Position numbers and translations under genes: made by a program
The notes under the pieces: model-generated
Seen by the model: the letters and a program-made list of their open reading frames with translations, nothing else
Databases searched by the model: none
Told to the model about the DNA's origin: nothing
Source: Bacillota bacterium
GTDB lineage: Bacteria; Bacillota; Clostridia; Lachnospirales; Lachnospiraceae
Length of the DNA stretch: 64,000 nucleotides
Reading direction: 5' to 3'
NCBI GenBank assembly: GCA_029224465.1
Contig: JAQXUQ010000014.1
Location: forward strand, 53,988 to 117,987
In this document: piece by piece, positions 17,466 to 26,316 of the stretch
How the letters are laid out: every line of letters begins with the position of its first letter
Numbering within the stretch: position 1 is the stretch's first letter

Positions 17466-18338
17466 ATGAGTGAGCTTCTGACAAAACCATACGCGACGAT
17501 GCGTGTGCTGGATCAGTTCGGTATCCGTGCGAAGAAAAAGTACGGGCAGAACTTTCTGATTGACGAGGGCATTGTGAACGGGATCGTGGAGGCAGCCGGC
17601 GTGACGGAAGATGACTGCGTTCTGGAAATCGGACCGGGCATCGGAACGATGACGCAGGCACTGTCCGCTGCCGCGGGACATGTTGTCGCCGTGGAGATCG
17701 ACACGTCGCTGGAACCGGTCCTGGCCGCCACGTTAGATGAATGTCCGAATGTGACGGTCCTGTTTCAGGATATCCTAAAAACAGATCTGTCCGCTCTCTG
17801 CAGCCGGTTTAATCAGGGCAGGCCCATGAAGTGTGTCGCGAACCTTCCGTACTACATCACAACGCCGATTCTGCTGCAGCTCCTGAAGCAGAAGAACTGT
17901 TTTGACAACATTACGGTGATGATTCAGAAGGAAGTCGCCGAGCGCATCTGCGCGACACAGGAGGATAAGGAATACGGTGCTCTTTCTCTTGCGGTGCAGT
18001 ATTACGCGCGGCCGGAAGCGGTGCTGACCGTGCCGCCCCGCTGCTTTATCCCGCGTCCCGGTGTGGATTCGCAGGTTCTGCGGCTCAATGCCTATACAGA
18101 GCCTCCCGTCGACGCGGATGAGGAATTTATGTTCGCAATCATCCGCGCAGCCTTCAACCAGAGGCGCAAAACACTGGCAAACGCACTGTCCCACGGCCTT
18201 TCCTTTGAAGGAAGGACGTTTGCAAGAGAAGACGTGGAAAAGGCCCTTTCGGAGCTTTCTCTGGACAAAGCCGTGCGGGGGGAGAAACTCTCGCTTGCCC
18301 AGTTTGCCGCACTTTCAAAAGCACTCAAAGTATGCTAG
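17466..18338 (+). CDS. rsmA: 16S rRNA dimethyladenosine transferase (RsmA/KsgA)
   Basis: Dimethylates A1518 and A1519 of 16S rRNA during small-subunit maturation. The 290-residue product shows RAKKKYGQNFLID, the SAM site LEIGPGIGTMTQ, the acidic VAVEID loop, the catalytic NLPYYI and the C-terminal VPPRCFIPRPGVDS and FNQRRKTLANAL. The start follows the tatD stop with one base between. The next gene begins less than 100 nt downstream. Confidence 0.97.
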   Translation: MSELLTKPYATMRVLDQFGIRAKKKYGQNFLIDEGIVNGIVEAAGVTEDDCVLEIGPGIGTMTQALSAAAGHVVAVEIDTSLEPVLAATLDECPNVTVLFQDILKTDLSALCSRFNQGRPMKCVANLPYYITTPILLQLLKQKNCFDNITVMIQKEVAERICATQEDKEYGALSLAVQYYARPEAVLTVPPRCFIPRPGVDSQVLRLNAYTEPPVDADEEFMFAIIRAAFNQRRKTLANALSHGLSFEGRTFAREDVEKALSELSLDKAVRGEKLSLAQFAALSKALKVC

Positions 18339-18426
18339 AATTTTCATGAATTATGCTCGGGAGTATCATGCTTTGATCGGGCACCGGACTGCCGGCAGCA
18401 GAATCATAAACTCGAGGGACCAGACT

Positions 18427-21400
18427 TTGGATAAGTATGAGTACAAGATTACTCTTCAGGAACTGCATGCGCTGATCGGGGAAAGGCGTTTTGATGAGGC
18501 CGCGCGTCTTGCGGATACCGTTGACTGGAATAAAGTCAAGACCATTCAAACGCTGTGCATGGTCAGCGATGTCTATAAAATTAACCGTGAATACGAAAAA
18601 GCCCGCTCTGTCATGAAGGTTGCCCTGCGCCGGCTGCAGATCATGCCGCAGCCGGACACGCGGGAACAGCAGGAGGAATTCGAGAAGAATCAGGCGCTGG
18701 TGATTTACAATCTCTGCGAGCTGACGATCTTCCTTTATGGCAGGAACAATCTGCAGAGCGATCTGGCTTCGGCGCTGACGCTCGTGCAGGAGTATTCGCA
18801 GATTCAGCCGGAGAATCCGAAGCGCCTTGTTTTGCAGTATAAGATGTATCAGGTATCGCCGGTCAGCATGAACGAAAAGATCGCGATTCTCGAGAAACTC
18901 CGGCAGGAGAAGCATACCCAGCGCTGGGGATACGAGCTCGCGCTTTTGTATCATCAGGCGGGCAGAGACGAGGATGCCGTAAAGGAGTGCCTTGATATTA
19001 CTGCTCAGTTTTCGGGTAAATACGCGGACAAAGCCGCGGATCTTCTGGATGAGATGCAGGGGAGCGTTCCGGAAACTGCCGCAGATACGCAGGACCATCT
19101 GCAGCAAAATGTGGCGGAAGGCATGCGGGATATCTACCGCGGCGGGAACGGCGCACCGCAGGAGCCTTTACCGGCGCCTGCGCGGGAGCCGGAAGCAGAC
19201 GCATATGCAGCCTCGGAGCAGGGGTACAACCGTTCTGCTTATGATGTTCCGCAGCAGGATTTCAGCCGCGAAGAAGCGCTGATAAAAACACCGGACCAAA
19301 GGGAACAGCGCGGCCAGAGCCGCACTGCGGAAACAGGGAAGGAGCAAAGCGGCAGGACTGCGCAGGATGCGCACGGCAGTCAGCGCTCCATCAGCCAGGT
19401 GATGCAGGAATGGGATCAGGTCCGCAGGGGAATCCGCAGCGCCAATGACGAGAAACGGGCGCAGAGGATTCTCGAAGATACCGGCCCGATCATGCGGGAT
19501 TTTGACGAGACTGCAAGGCATGGCCTTCTGGAAGACATCGAGAAGAATTCGAATCAGGCAATCCGCTCGGCAAGAAGCGCCGCCGCTGCAGTGCCGGTTT
19601 CGGACGGACTGACGGGAAGCGAGAGGGCACGCGCAGCAGCCGCGGCAGGAAACCGCTTCAATGATCTGCAGCCGCTGGAACAGGATGCGCGCGTAGATGC
19701 AGATGCAGGGAACACTGCGCCGGATTCCTATTCCTATGCGGGAGCGGACGCGGACTACCGCGCCGATGAGACGTATCCCATGGACGAAGTGCAGGAAGCC
19801 TATCCTGCGCAGGAGGAAGAGCCGGAGGATTCGCGGGAAGAAGAACAGGAAGCGCCTGCACCGGAAGAAGCTGCAGGTGACAGAACCGGCACGGTAGTTT
19901 ATTTCGGTGATCATACAGGTACGCCGCAGGCGGACACGGTGTATGATGACACGGCGGATCATGGAACGGCAGGCGGCGATACGGCAGATGACGACGCTGT
20001 GCATGACGGCGGGGAAGATGCAGCTGCAGACGACGCCGGCCGGCAGCCGGCGGCCGATGAGAACGCGCCGCAGGATGGCACGGATGAAGATGACCTCAGT
20101 ACAAGACGCTGGGATCCGGGTGAAGTCCGCCTTGCGATGAGCCGGCAGCAGGCGCGCTTTGAGGCGGCCAGAAAGAGGCTGGACGCTGAGAGAGCCGCGC
20201 GGCAGGCTGCGGAGGCGGAACGGGAAGCATATGGTACTTCGCTGGAGGAGACCGGCGCGGAAAGCGGTCAGCACTTCACACAGGGCGAAGAACTTGATAC
20301 CGGGGATTCCTGCGACGAAACGTACCGGGATGCGGCGCCGGAAGAATACGCGGACGAGGCGGACGAAGCGCGGGAAGAATACACGGACGAGGCGGACGAA
20401 GCGCAGGAAGAATACACGGACGAGAAGCCGGAAGAAGAACCGGAAGCGGATTCCGAATGTCCTGCAGAGGAAGCCGGCGAGGTGCCGGATGAAGTCTCCG
20501 GAAGAGAGCCGGAGGAGCCGGAAGCTCCCGGAAAGGCACCGCAAGAGACGGCAGAAGCGCCGGAAATGCCGCCGGATGAAGAAGAGGAAGAGCCTGTACC
20601 CGCGGAGGCGGACGAAGTGCCGGAAGAGACTGCGCCTGCGGAGAGGGACGAAGCGCCGGAAGAGACTTCGCCTGCGGAGAGGGACGAAGAACCGGAAGAG
20701 ATTGCGCCCGCGGAGCCGGACGAAGCGCAGAAGCGCCCTGCGCCCGCAATGGCAGACAGGCAGCGCAAAGCCGCACCTTTAAGACCCGGCAGCCTTGCAG
20801 AAGCGCTGACCGACGAGCAGAAGCACATGTTCGGCCCGATGTTCCGCCAGAAGGAGAACCAGAGGCAGGTTTTTGACGCGCTGGATAAGATCAGCCTTGA
20901 ACCGGACACCGGAAATCTGATCATTACAGGCCCGCGCAATTTCTGCGAGCGGACCGCGCAGAGCATCCTCGAGATCGTGCATGCGGCAGACCCGAATTTC
21001 AGCGGCAAAACAGCAAAGGCCAACGGCAAGAGCATCAACGCCCTGCCGGAAGGCCAGATGCAGAAGATCCTCGCCAAGATTGACGGCGGGGCGCTGGTGA
21101 TCGGGAACGCGTCTGTTTTGACGGACGAAGCGGCCTCAAGACTGAAAAAGTCCCTGAGTGCCAGCCATGGAATCATCCTGATTCTGATGGATACCAGAAG
21201 GGCAATGGACACGCTGCTTGCAAAGAACAGCGGCACGATGCAGAGCTTTGACGCAAGAATCGACATCCGTCCGCTCGGCGTCCGCGCACTCACCGCGTAC
21301 GGCAAGGAATATGCTCTTTCCAAGGACTATGTGCTGGACACGTTCGCGGAGCTCCAGCTCGCGAGCCGGATCGCCGCGCTGAATGTGCCGCGGCACTATC

Positions 21401-21579
21401 CTACGATCAATGAAGTGCAGGAGATTGTCGACACGGCAATCGCGCGCGCTTCGAAAAAATCGCTTCATACGCTCTGGGAAATCATCACCAGAAAGCGTTA
21501 TGATAAAGAGGACAGAATTATTCTCCACGAGAAGGATTTTATTGAAGGGAAGAAAAAGAATCCTTCGGACGAAGATTAA
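18427..21579 (+). CDS. Large TPR / acidic linker / degenerate AAA-like protein
   Basis: A 1050-residue cytoplasmic protein with three parts. Residues 1 to about 220 are helical TPR-like repeats (YEYKITLQELHALIGERRF, EYEKARSVMKVALRRL). Residues about 220-780 are a highly acidic low-complexity linker with two internal tandem repeats. Residues about 785-1050 resemble an AAA+ module: LTDEQKHMFGPM, a degenerate Walker A (ITGPRNFCER, no GK[ST]), ALVIGNASVLTDEAASRLKKSL, GIILILMDTRRAMDTLL and IRPLGVRALTAYGKEYAL. The start is taken as TTG at 18427 because GAGGG lies 8 nt upstream and the product then begins MDKYEYK; the upstream ATG at 18346 has no Shine-Dalgarno. It lies between rsmA and glgB. I know similar N-termini only from uncharacterised Lachnospiraceae proteins. 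Function unknown. Confidence 0.8.
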   Translation: MDKYEYKITLQELHALIGERRFDEAARLADTVDWNKVKTIQTLCMVSDVYKINREYEKARSVMKVALRRLQIMPQPDTREQQEEFEKNQALVIYNLCELTIFLYGRNNLQSDLASALTLVQEYSQIQPENPKRLVLQYKMYQVSPVSMNEKIAILEKLRQEKHTQRWGYELALLYHQAGRDEDAVKECLDITAQFSGKYADKAADLLDEMQGSVPETAADTQDHLQQNVAEGMRDIYRGGNGAPQEPLPAPAREPEADAYAASEQGYNRSAYDVPQQDFSREEALIKTPDQREQRGQSRTAETGKEQSGRTAQDAHGSQRSISQVMQEWDQVRRGIRSANDEKRAQRILEDTGPIMRDFDETARHGLLEDIEKNSNQAIRSARSAAAAVPVSDGLTGSERARAAAAAGNRFNDLQPLEQDARVDADAGNTAPDSYSYAGADADYRADETYPMDEVQEAYPAQEEEPEDSREEEQEAPAPEEAAGDRTGTVVYFGDHTGTPQADTVYDDTADHGTAGGDTADDDAVHDGGEDAAADDAGRQPAADENAPQDGTDEDDLSTRRWDPGEVRLAMSRQQARFEAARKRLDAERAARQAAEAEREAYGTSLEETGAESGQHFTQGEELDTGDSCDETYRDAAPEEYADEADEAREEYTDEADEAQEEYTDEKPEEEPEADSECPAEEAGEVPDEVSGREPEEPEAPGKAPQETAEAPEMPPDEEEEEPVPAEADEVPEETAPAERDEAPEETSPAERDEEPEEIAPAEPDEAQKRPAPAMADRQRKAAPLRPGSLAEALTDEQKHMFGPMFRQKENQRQVFDALDKISLEPDTGNLIITGPRNFCERTAQSILEIVHAADPNFSGKTAKANGKSINALPEGQMQKILAKIDGGALVIGNASVLTDEAASRLKKSLSASHGIILILMDTRRAMDTLLAKNSGTMQSFDARIDIRPLGVRALTAYGKEYALSKDYVLDTFAELQLASRIAALNVPRHYPTINEVQEIVDTAIARASKKSLHTLWEIITRKRYDKEDRIILHEKDFIEGKKKNPSDED
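20341..20439 (+). repeat. 33-bp in-frame tandem repeat, three units
   Basis: Encodes EEYADEADEAR, EEYTDEADEAQ and EEYTDEKPEEE. The first two units are nearly identical at DNA level and the third is diverged. It lies in the acidic linker of the TPR/AAA-like protein, so unit number may vary between strains. Confidence 0.85.
20620..20727 (+). repeat. 36-bp in-frame tandem repeat, three units
   Basis: Encodes PEETAPAERDEA, PEETSPAERDEE and PEEIAPAEPDEA. It is a second, unrelated acidic tandem array in the same linker, preceded by a partial unit (VPAEADEV). Confidence 0.85.
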
Positions 21580-21636
21580 TTCTGCCGGGGTATGCAGACA
21601 GGAATTTCATCAATCTGGGGAAAAGAAGGTAAGCTT

Positions 21637-23589
21637 ATGGCAAGATCGAAAAAGGGAGTTGCGGCTGCGGGTGCTTTGAAGGCACAGGATGAGCGGGTTT
21701 TTATTTCCAGTGACGACTGCTATCTGTTCGGACAGGGAACGCATTACGATATTTACAAGAAACTGGGCGCGCATGAATCCCGCGAAAACGGAATGAAGGG
21801 TTTTCACTTCGCGGTCTGGGCGCCGAACGCGGCAGCGGTACATGTCATCGGTTCCTTTAACGGCTGGAACGAGGACATGTATCCGATGGAGAAGGTCGGA
21901 GAAGGCGGGATCTGGGAGACATTCATACCGGATATTTCCGCCGGAGAACTGTACAAGTTCCTGATTTTCACGCCGGAAGGGCGCAAAATCTACAAGGCCG
22001 ATCCGTACGCGAACAGCGCGGAGCTGCGGCCCGGAACCGCGTCGAAGCTGGTCGGCCGCTCTTCCTACAAATGGGGCGACAGCCGCTGGATGGACGCGCG
22101 CGACGGAAAGGACTACTTCAAGCAGCCGATGTCCATCTATGAGTGTCATATCGGTTCCTGGATGAAACATCCGGACGGAACGCCGGACGGATTCTACAAC
22201 TACAGGGAATTCGCGGACCGTATTGTACAGTACCTCAAAGAGATGCCGTTCACACACGTGGAGCTGATGGGAATTTCCGAGCATCCGTTTGACGGCTCGT
22301 GGGGCTATCAGGTGACAGGATACTATGCGCCGACATCGCGCTATGGGACGCCGGATGATTTCAGATACCTCGTGGATACGCTGCATAAGAACGGGATCGG
22401 CGTCATCCTCGACTGGGTACCCGCGCATTTCTGCCCGGATGAGCATGGACTGGCTTGTTTTGACGGGCAGTGCATCTATGAAGATCCGGACCCGCGCCGC
22501 GGCGAGCACCCGGACTGGGGAACGAAGATCTTCAATCTCGGAAAGCCCGAAGTCAAGAATTTCCTGATCGCGAACGTGCTCTACTGGATCCGCGAATTCC
22601 ATGTGGACGGCATCCGCGTGGACGCGGTGGCTTCGATGCTGTATCTGGATTACGGCAAGAAGGACGGTCAGTGGCTGCCGAACAAATACGGCGGAAACAA
22701 GAATCTGGAAGCCATCGAATTCTTCAAGCATCTGAATTCGGTCGTCCGCGGCATGTACCACGGCTTTGTCACAATCGCGGAGGAATCCACGGCATGGCCG
22801 AAGGTCACGGGACCCGTTGAAGAGGACGGCCTCGGCTTCTCGTTCAAGTGGAACATGGGCTGGATGCATGACTTCTGCGAATATATGAAGCTCGACCCTT
22901 TGATGCGCAGCGGCTCGCACTATTCGCTGACGTTTGCGATGAGCTACAACAGCGCCGAGAATTACATTCTGCCGCTTTCCCATGACGAGGTTGTGCATCT
23001 GAAATGTTCGATGGTCGAGAAGATGCCCGGCTATGAGGCGAACAAGTACGCGAATCTGCGCGTAGGATATACGTACATGCTTGGCCATTCCGGCAAGAAG
23101 CTTCTCTTTATGGGGCAGGAATTCGGCCAGGAAAGAGAGTGGAGCGAGGCGAGAGAGCTCGACTGGTTCCTTCTTGAAAGAGGACTCAACAGCGGCATGC
23201 AGAAGTATGTGGCGGAGCTGCTGAAAATTTACCGCAAACATCCGTGCCTGTACGAGATCGACAACGACTGGGCAGGATTTGAATGGATTAACGCGGACGA
23301 CAAGGACAGAAGTATTTACAGCTTCTTCCGGAAGGCTTCGGACCCGAAGGCGAAGAAGCTTATGTTTGTTTTGAATATGACACCGGTCGAGTACAAGGAC
23401 TACCGCGTCGGCGTACCGGAGAAGGGCACTTATAAGCTGCTGCTCAACAGTGCGGAGGAGAAGTACGGAAGCATCGTGCACAGTCAGATTCCGGCTTCGA
23501 TCCGTTCCAAAGCGGGAGACTGTGACTACAAGCCGCAGTATATTGCCTTTGATCTTCCGGCATACGGCGCCCTGATCTTCGAGTTCTGA
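21637..23589 (+). CDS. glgB: 1,4-alpha-glucan branching enzyme
   Basis: Introduces alpha-1,6 branches into glycogen. The 650-residue product has an N-terminal CBM48 domain (FAVWAPNAAAVHVIGSFNGW) and a GH13 barrel with all catalytic regions: DWVPAHF, DGIRVDAVASMLY (nucleophile aspartate), TIAEEST (acid/base glutamate) and LSHDEVVH (third acid). MGISEHPFDGSWGYQVTGYYAPTSRYG is the branching-enzyme substrate loop region. AGAAGG 7 nt upstream supports the ATG. No other glg gene is adjacent, so the glycogen genes are scattered in this genome. Confidence 0.96.
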   Translation: MARSKKGVAAAGALKAQDERVFISSDDCYLFGQGTHYDIYKKLGAHESRENGMKGFHFAVWAPNAAAVHVIGSFNGWNEDMYPMEKVGEGGIWETFIPDISAGELYKFLIFTPEGRKIYKADPYANSAELRPGTASKLVGRSSYKWGDSRWMDARDGKDYFKQPMSIYECHIGSWMKHPDGTPDGFYNYREFADRIVQYLKEMPFTHVELMGISEHPFDGSWGYQVTGYYAPTSRYGTPDDFRYLVDTLHKNGIGVILDWVPAHFCPDEHGLACFDGQCIYEDPDPRRGEHPDWGTKIFNLGKPEVKNFLIANVLYWIREFHVDGIRVDAVASMLYLDYGKKDGQWLPNKYGGNKNLEAIEFFKHLNSVVRGMYHGFVTIAEESTAWPKVTGPVEEDGLGFSFKWNMGWMHDFCEYMKLDPLMRSGSHYSLTFAMSYNSAENYILPLSHDEVVHLKCSMVEKMPGYEANKYANLRVGYTYMLGHSGKKLLFMGQEFGQEREWSEARELDWFLLERGLNSGMQKYVAELLKIYRKHPCLYEIDNDWAGFEWINADDKDRSIYSFFRKASDPKAKKLMFVLNMTPVEYKDYRVGVPEKGTYKLLLNSAEEKYGSIVHSQIPASIRSKAGDCDYKPQYIAFDLPAYGALIFEF

Positions 23590-23661
23590 CCGGGGCGGCC
23601 GGCATGATCCGCGGATGAAACCGCGTTCTGACGAAGACGCCGGTCCCATGAAGGAGGCAAT

Positions 23662-24042
23662 ATGGAAATTCATGAATCCGCGGAGGATTACCTCGAAACG
23701 ATTCTGATTCTCGAGAGGAGGAACGGCTCCGTCCGGTCCATCGACATTGTAAATGAGAGGAAGTATTCCAAACCCAGCATCAGTATCGCCATGAAAAAGC
23801 TGCGGGAGAACGGCCTGATTGACATGGATTCGGGCGGGTACATTACGCTTCGGAAAGAGGGCATGGAAATCGCCGAAAGAATTTACAGGCGTCATGAACT
23901 TCTGCGCACGATGCTCGAGGCGATCGGCGTCGAGGAAAAGAAAGCGGTGGACGAGGCGTGCCGGATCGAGCACATCATCGACGATGATACATTTGACAAG
24001 CTGAAGGCGTATTACAACAGCCGGATGGCTGAAAAGAACTAA
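23662..24042 (+). CDS. DtxR/MntR-family metal-dependent regulator
   Basis: A 126-residue protein with the N-terminal winged helix (ESAEDYLETILILER, VRSIDIVNERKYSKPSISIAMKKLRENGLI) and a dimerisation/metal-binding helix pair (RRHELLRTMLEAIGV, ACRIEHIIDDD). It lacks the SH3-like third domain, so it is of the short MntR type. The helical HELL and EACRIEH segments supply the expected metal ligands. AAGGAGG precedes the start. Iron or manganese genes are the expected targets; feoAB lies 7.4 kb away on the same strand, but no operator link is visible. Confidence 0.9.
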   Translation: MEIHESAEDYLETILILERRNGSVRSIDIVNERKYSKPSISIAMKKLRENGLIDMDSGGYITLRKEGMEIAERIYRRHELLRTMLEAIGVEEKKAVDEACRIEHIIDDDTFDKLKAYYNSRMAEKN

Positions 24043-24063
24043 CGGAAGGAAACAGCAGGCAGT

Positions 24064-25077
24064 ATGACAGATTCAAGACTTTTGGATGGCAAAACTATTC
24101 TGATCACCGGAGGAACAGGCTCTTTCGGACATTGTTTTATTAAGCATGTGCTGGAGCATTACAGCCCGAAGAAGATCATTGTGTATTCCCGCGATGAGTT
24201 CAAGCAGTTCGTGATGTCCAACGAGTCCCCGTACAGGGAAAACGCGAAAGTCATGCGCTTCTTCATCGGCGATGTGCGCGACAAGGAAAGGCTGGAGCGC
24301 GCGATGGAGGGCGTGGATTATGTCATTCACGCAGCCGCGCTCAAACAGGTTCCCGCCTGCGAATACAACCCTGCCGAGGCGATCAAGACAAATGTGCACG
24401 GAGCGATGAACGTCATTGACGCTTCGCTCGATCAGGGCGTGAAGAAGGTCGTCGCGCTGTCCACCGACAAGTCGGTGAACCCGGTCAATCTCTATGGCGG
24501 CACCAAGCTGGTTTCCGACAAGCTGTTCATTGCCGCGAACGCGTATGCGGGAAACAAGGACATCAGCTTTTCGGTTGTGCGCTACGGCAATGTCGCGGGC
24601 TCCAGAGGCTCGGTGATCCCGTTCTTCCGAAGTCTTATTGAAAAGGGTGAGACGACCCTTCCGATTACGGACTACCGGATGACAAGGTTCTGGATCAGCC
24701 TCGACGAGGCGGTCGAGCTGGTGATCAAGGCGCTTGGAGAAGCGAAAGGCGGAGAAACCTTTATTTCGAAGATCCCTTCGTTTTATGTCAAGGACCTCGC
24801 GGAAGCACTGCTGCCCAGCTGCAAGACCGTGGAGACCGGCATCCGCCCCGGCGAGAAGCTGCATGAGGTGATGGTGACAGCCGAAGACGCGCCCAATACG
24901 CTGGAGTTTGAGAAGAACTTCATTATCTATCCGCAGATTACATTTAATTCCAAACAGGTGAAGGACCCTTCGGGCAAGCCGGTTCCGGACGGCTTCGTTT
25001 ATTCTTCGGGAACCAATACGAAATGGCTGAGTGTCGAAGAGATCCGTACCCTCCTTCAGACCGTGAAAGAAGACTGA
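24064..25077 (+). CDS. pseB: PseB-like UDP-GlcNAc 4,6-dehydratase (inverting)
   Basis: Extended short-chain dehydrogenase, 337 residues. The nucleotide site is ILITGGTGSFGHCF; SRDEFKQ, RFFIGDVRDKERL, HAAALKQVPACEYNP and the catalytic region STDKSVNPVNLYGGTK (threonine-aspartate-lysine in place of the classical tyrosine set) are specific to the inverting PseB/FlaA1 group. The C-terminal TRFWISLDEAVELV and EKLHEVM fit too. It makes UDP-2-acetamido-2,6-dideoxy-arabino-hexos-4-ulose, the first step to pseudaminic acid or related amino sugars. pseC follows after 4 nt. Confidence 0.92.
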   Translation: MTDSRLLDGKTILITGGTGSFGHCFIKHVLEHYSPKKIIVYSRDEFKQFVMSNESPYRENAKVMRFFIGDVRDKERLERAMEGVDYVIHAAALKQVPACEYNPAEAIKTNVHGAMNVIDASLDQGVKKVVALSTDKSVNPVNLYGGTKLVSDKLFIAANAYAGNKDISFSVVRYGNVAGSRGSVIPFFRSLIEKGETTLPITDYRMTRFWISLDEAVELVIKALGEAKGGETFISKIPSFYVKDLAEALLPSCKTVETGIRPGEKLHEVMVTAEDAPNTLEFEKNFIIYPQITFNSKQVKDPSGKPVPDGFVYSSGTNTKWLSVEEIRTLLQTVKED

Positions 25078-25081
25078 TTTC

Positions 25082-26293
25082 ATGAGTGAGAAACAACACG
25101 AAATGCTGCCGGCGATCGAAGGCGGAACACCCGTCCGGAAGACGCCGATCCATTATTCCCATCAGTATATCGATGACGCCGATATCGCGGAGGTCGTCCG
25201 TGTTTTAAAGAGCGACTATCTGACAACCGGCCCGGATATCGACTCCTGTGAGCGTAAGCTCTGCGAAGTGACCGGCGCGAAATACGCGGTACTCTGCGCG
25301 AACGGCACCGCGGCGCTGCATATTGCCTGCATGGCGGCAGGCCTTGGCGAGGGCGACGAGCTGATTACAACACCGATCACTTTTGCCGCTTCTGCCAACT
25401 GCGCGCTGTATGTCGGAGCGACGCCTGTTTTTGCGGACATTGATCCCCTGACCTACAATCTGGACCCGGCTTCGGTTGAAGCGCACATCACACCGAAGAC
25501 AAAGGCTGTGGTCGCGGTCGATTTCGGCGGCCAGTCGGTGGACGAGGACGCGTTCCTTTCGCTGAAGAGAAAGTACGGCTTTGTCTATATTGAGGACGGC
25601 GCCCACGTTATCGGAACGACCTATAAGGGAAAGCCGAACGGATCCTTCGCGGACATGACGACGCTTTCGTTCCATGCGGTCAAAACTATTACCGGCGGAG
25701 AAGGCGGCGCAGTCGTCACCAATGACGAGAATTACTATAAAAAGCTTCTGCTTTACCGCACGCATGGCATCACCAGAGATCCGCAGCAGATGGTGCATGA
25801 GCCGGATGGCCCGTGGTACTACGAGATGCTGGCGCTCGCACCCAACTACCGCATCACGGATATGCAGGCGGCGCTGATCGAGAGCCAGCTGCGCAAGCTC
25901 CCTGTTTTCGCTGCAAGGAAGAAAGCGATTGTAAAGAAGTATGATGAGGCGTTCGCGAAGCTTCCGGGGCTTGTGGTGCAGCAGGAGACAGAAGGCTCGG
26001 ATACGGTCCGGCATCTGTATATACTCCGTCTGAACAGGGATCATATCCGGATCGACCGGAAACGCTTTTTCGAGGCGCTCGCCGCGGAGAATGTATTCTG
26101 CAACGTGCATTATATTCCTGTCTACTATTTCCCGTACTATGAGAAGCTGGGATATCAGAAGGGGCTTTGCCCGAACGCGGAAAAGCTCTATGACGAGATG
26201 CTGACGATTCCGCTCTACTATGCGATGTCCGATCAGGATGTGGACGATGTGATTGCGGCGGTGACAAAGATCGCGCGGTATTACGCCGTATAA
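25082..26293 (+). CDS. pseC: PseC-like UDP-sugar 4-aminotransferase
   Basis: DegT/DnrJ/EryC1-family pyridoxal phosphate enzyme, 403 residues. Motifs: VLCANGTAALHIA, GDELITTPITFAASAN, VAVDFGGQSVD, YIEDGAHVIG and the Schiff-base lysine in SFHAVKTITGGEGGAVVTND. Together with the preceding gene it should produce UDP-4-amino-4,6-dideoxy-N-acetyl-altrosamine. No pseH, pseG, pseI or pseF is next to it. A family 2 glycosyltransferase follows 23 nt later. Start context is weak (no strong Shine-Dalgarno), suggesting coupling to pseB. Confidence 0.9.
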   Translation: MSEKQHEMLPAIEGGTPVRKTPIHYSHQYIDDADIAEVVRVLKSDYLTTGPDIDSCERKLCEVTGAKYAVLCANGTAALHIACMAAGLGEGDELITTPITFAASANCALYVGATPVFADIDPLTYNLDPASVEAHITPKTKAVVAVDFGGQSVDEDAFLSLKRKYGFVYIEDGAHVIGTTYKGKPNGSFADMTTLSFHAVKTITGGEGGAVVTNDENYYKKLLLYRTHGITRDPQQMVHEPDGPWYYEMLALAPNYRITDMQAALIESQLRKLPVFAARKKAIVKKYDEAFAKLPGLVVQQETEGSDTVRHLYILRLNRDHIRIDRKRFFEALAAENVFCNVHYIPVYYFPYYEKLGYQKGLCPNAEKLYDEMLTIPLYYAMSDQDVDDVIAAVTKIARYYAV

Positions 26294-26316
26294 CGCGCGG
26301 GAAACATACTTTTCTT

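Noticed and set aside
19168..20544. 458-codon minus-strand frame opposite the acidic linker
   Set aside because: Reverse of acidic codons gives Phe/Leu/Arg-rich sequence that mimics a membrane protein. No gene signals.
21610..23973. 787-codon open frame on the minus strand
   Set aside because: Antisense of glgB, which is a fully conserved gene; the frame has no start signal.
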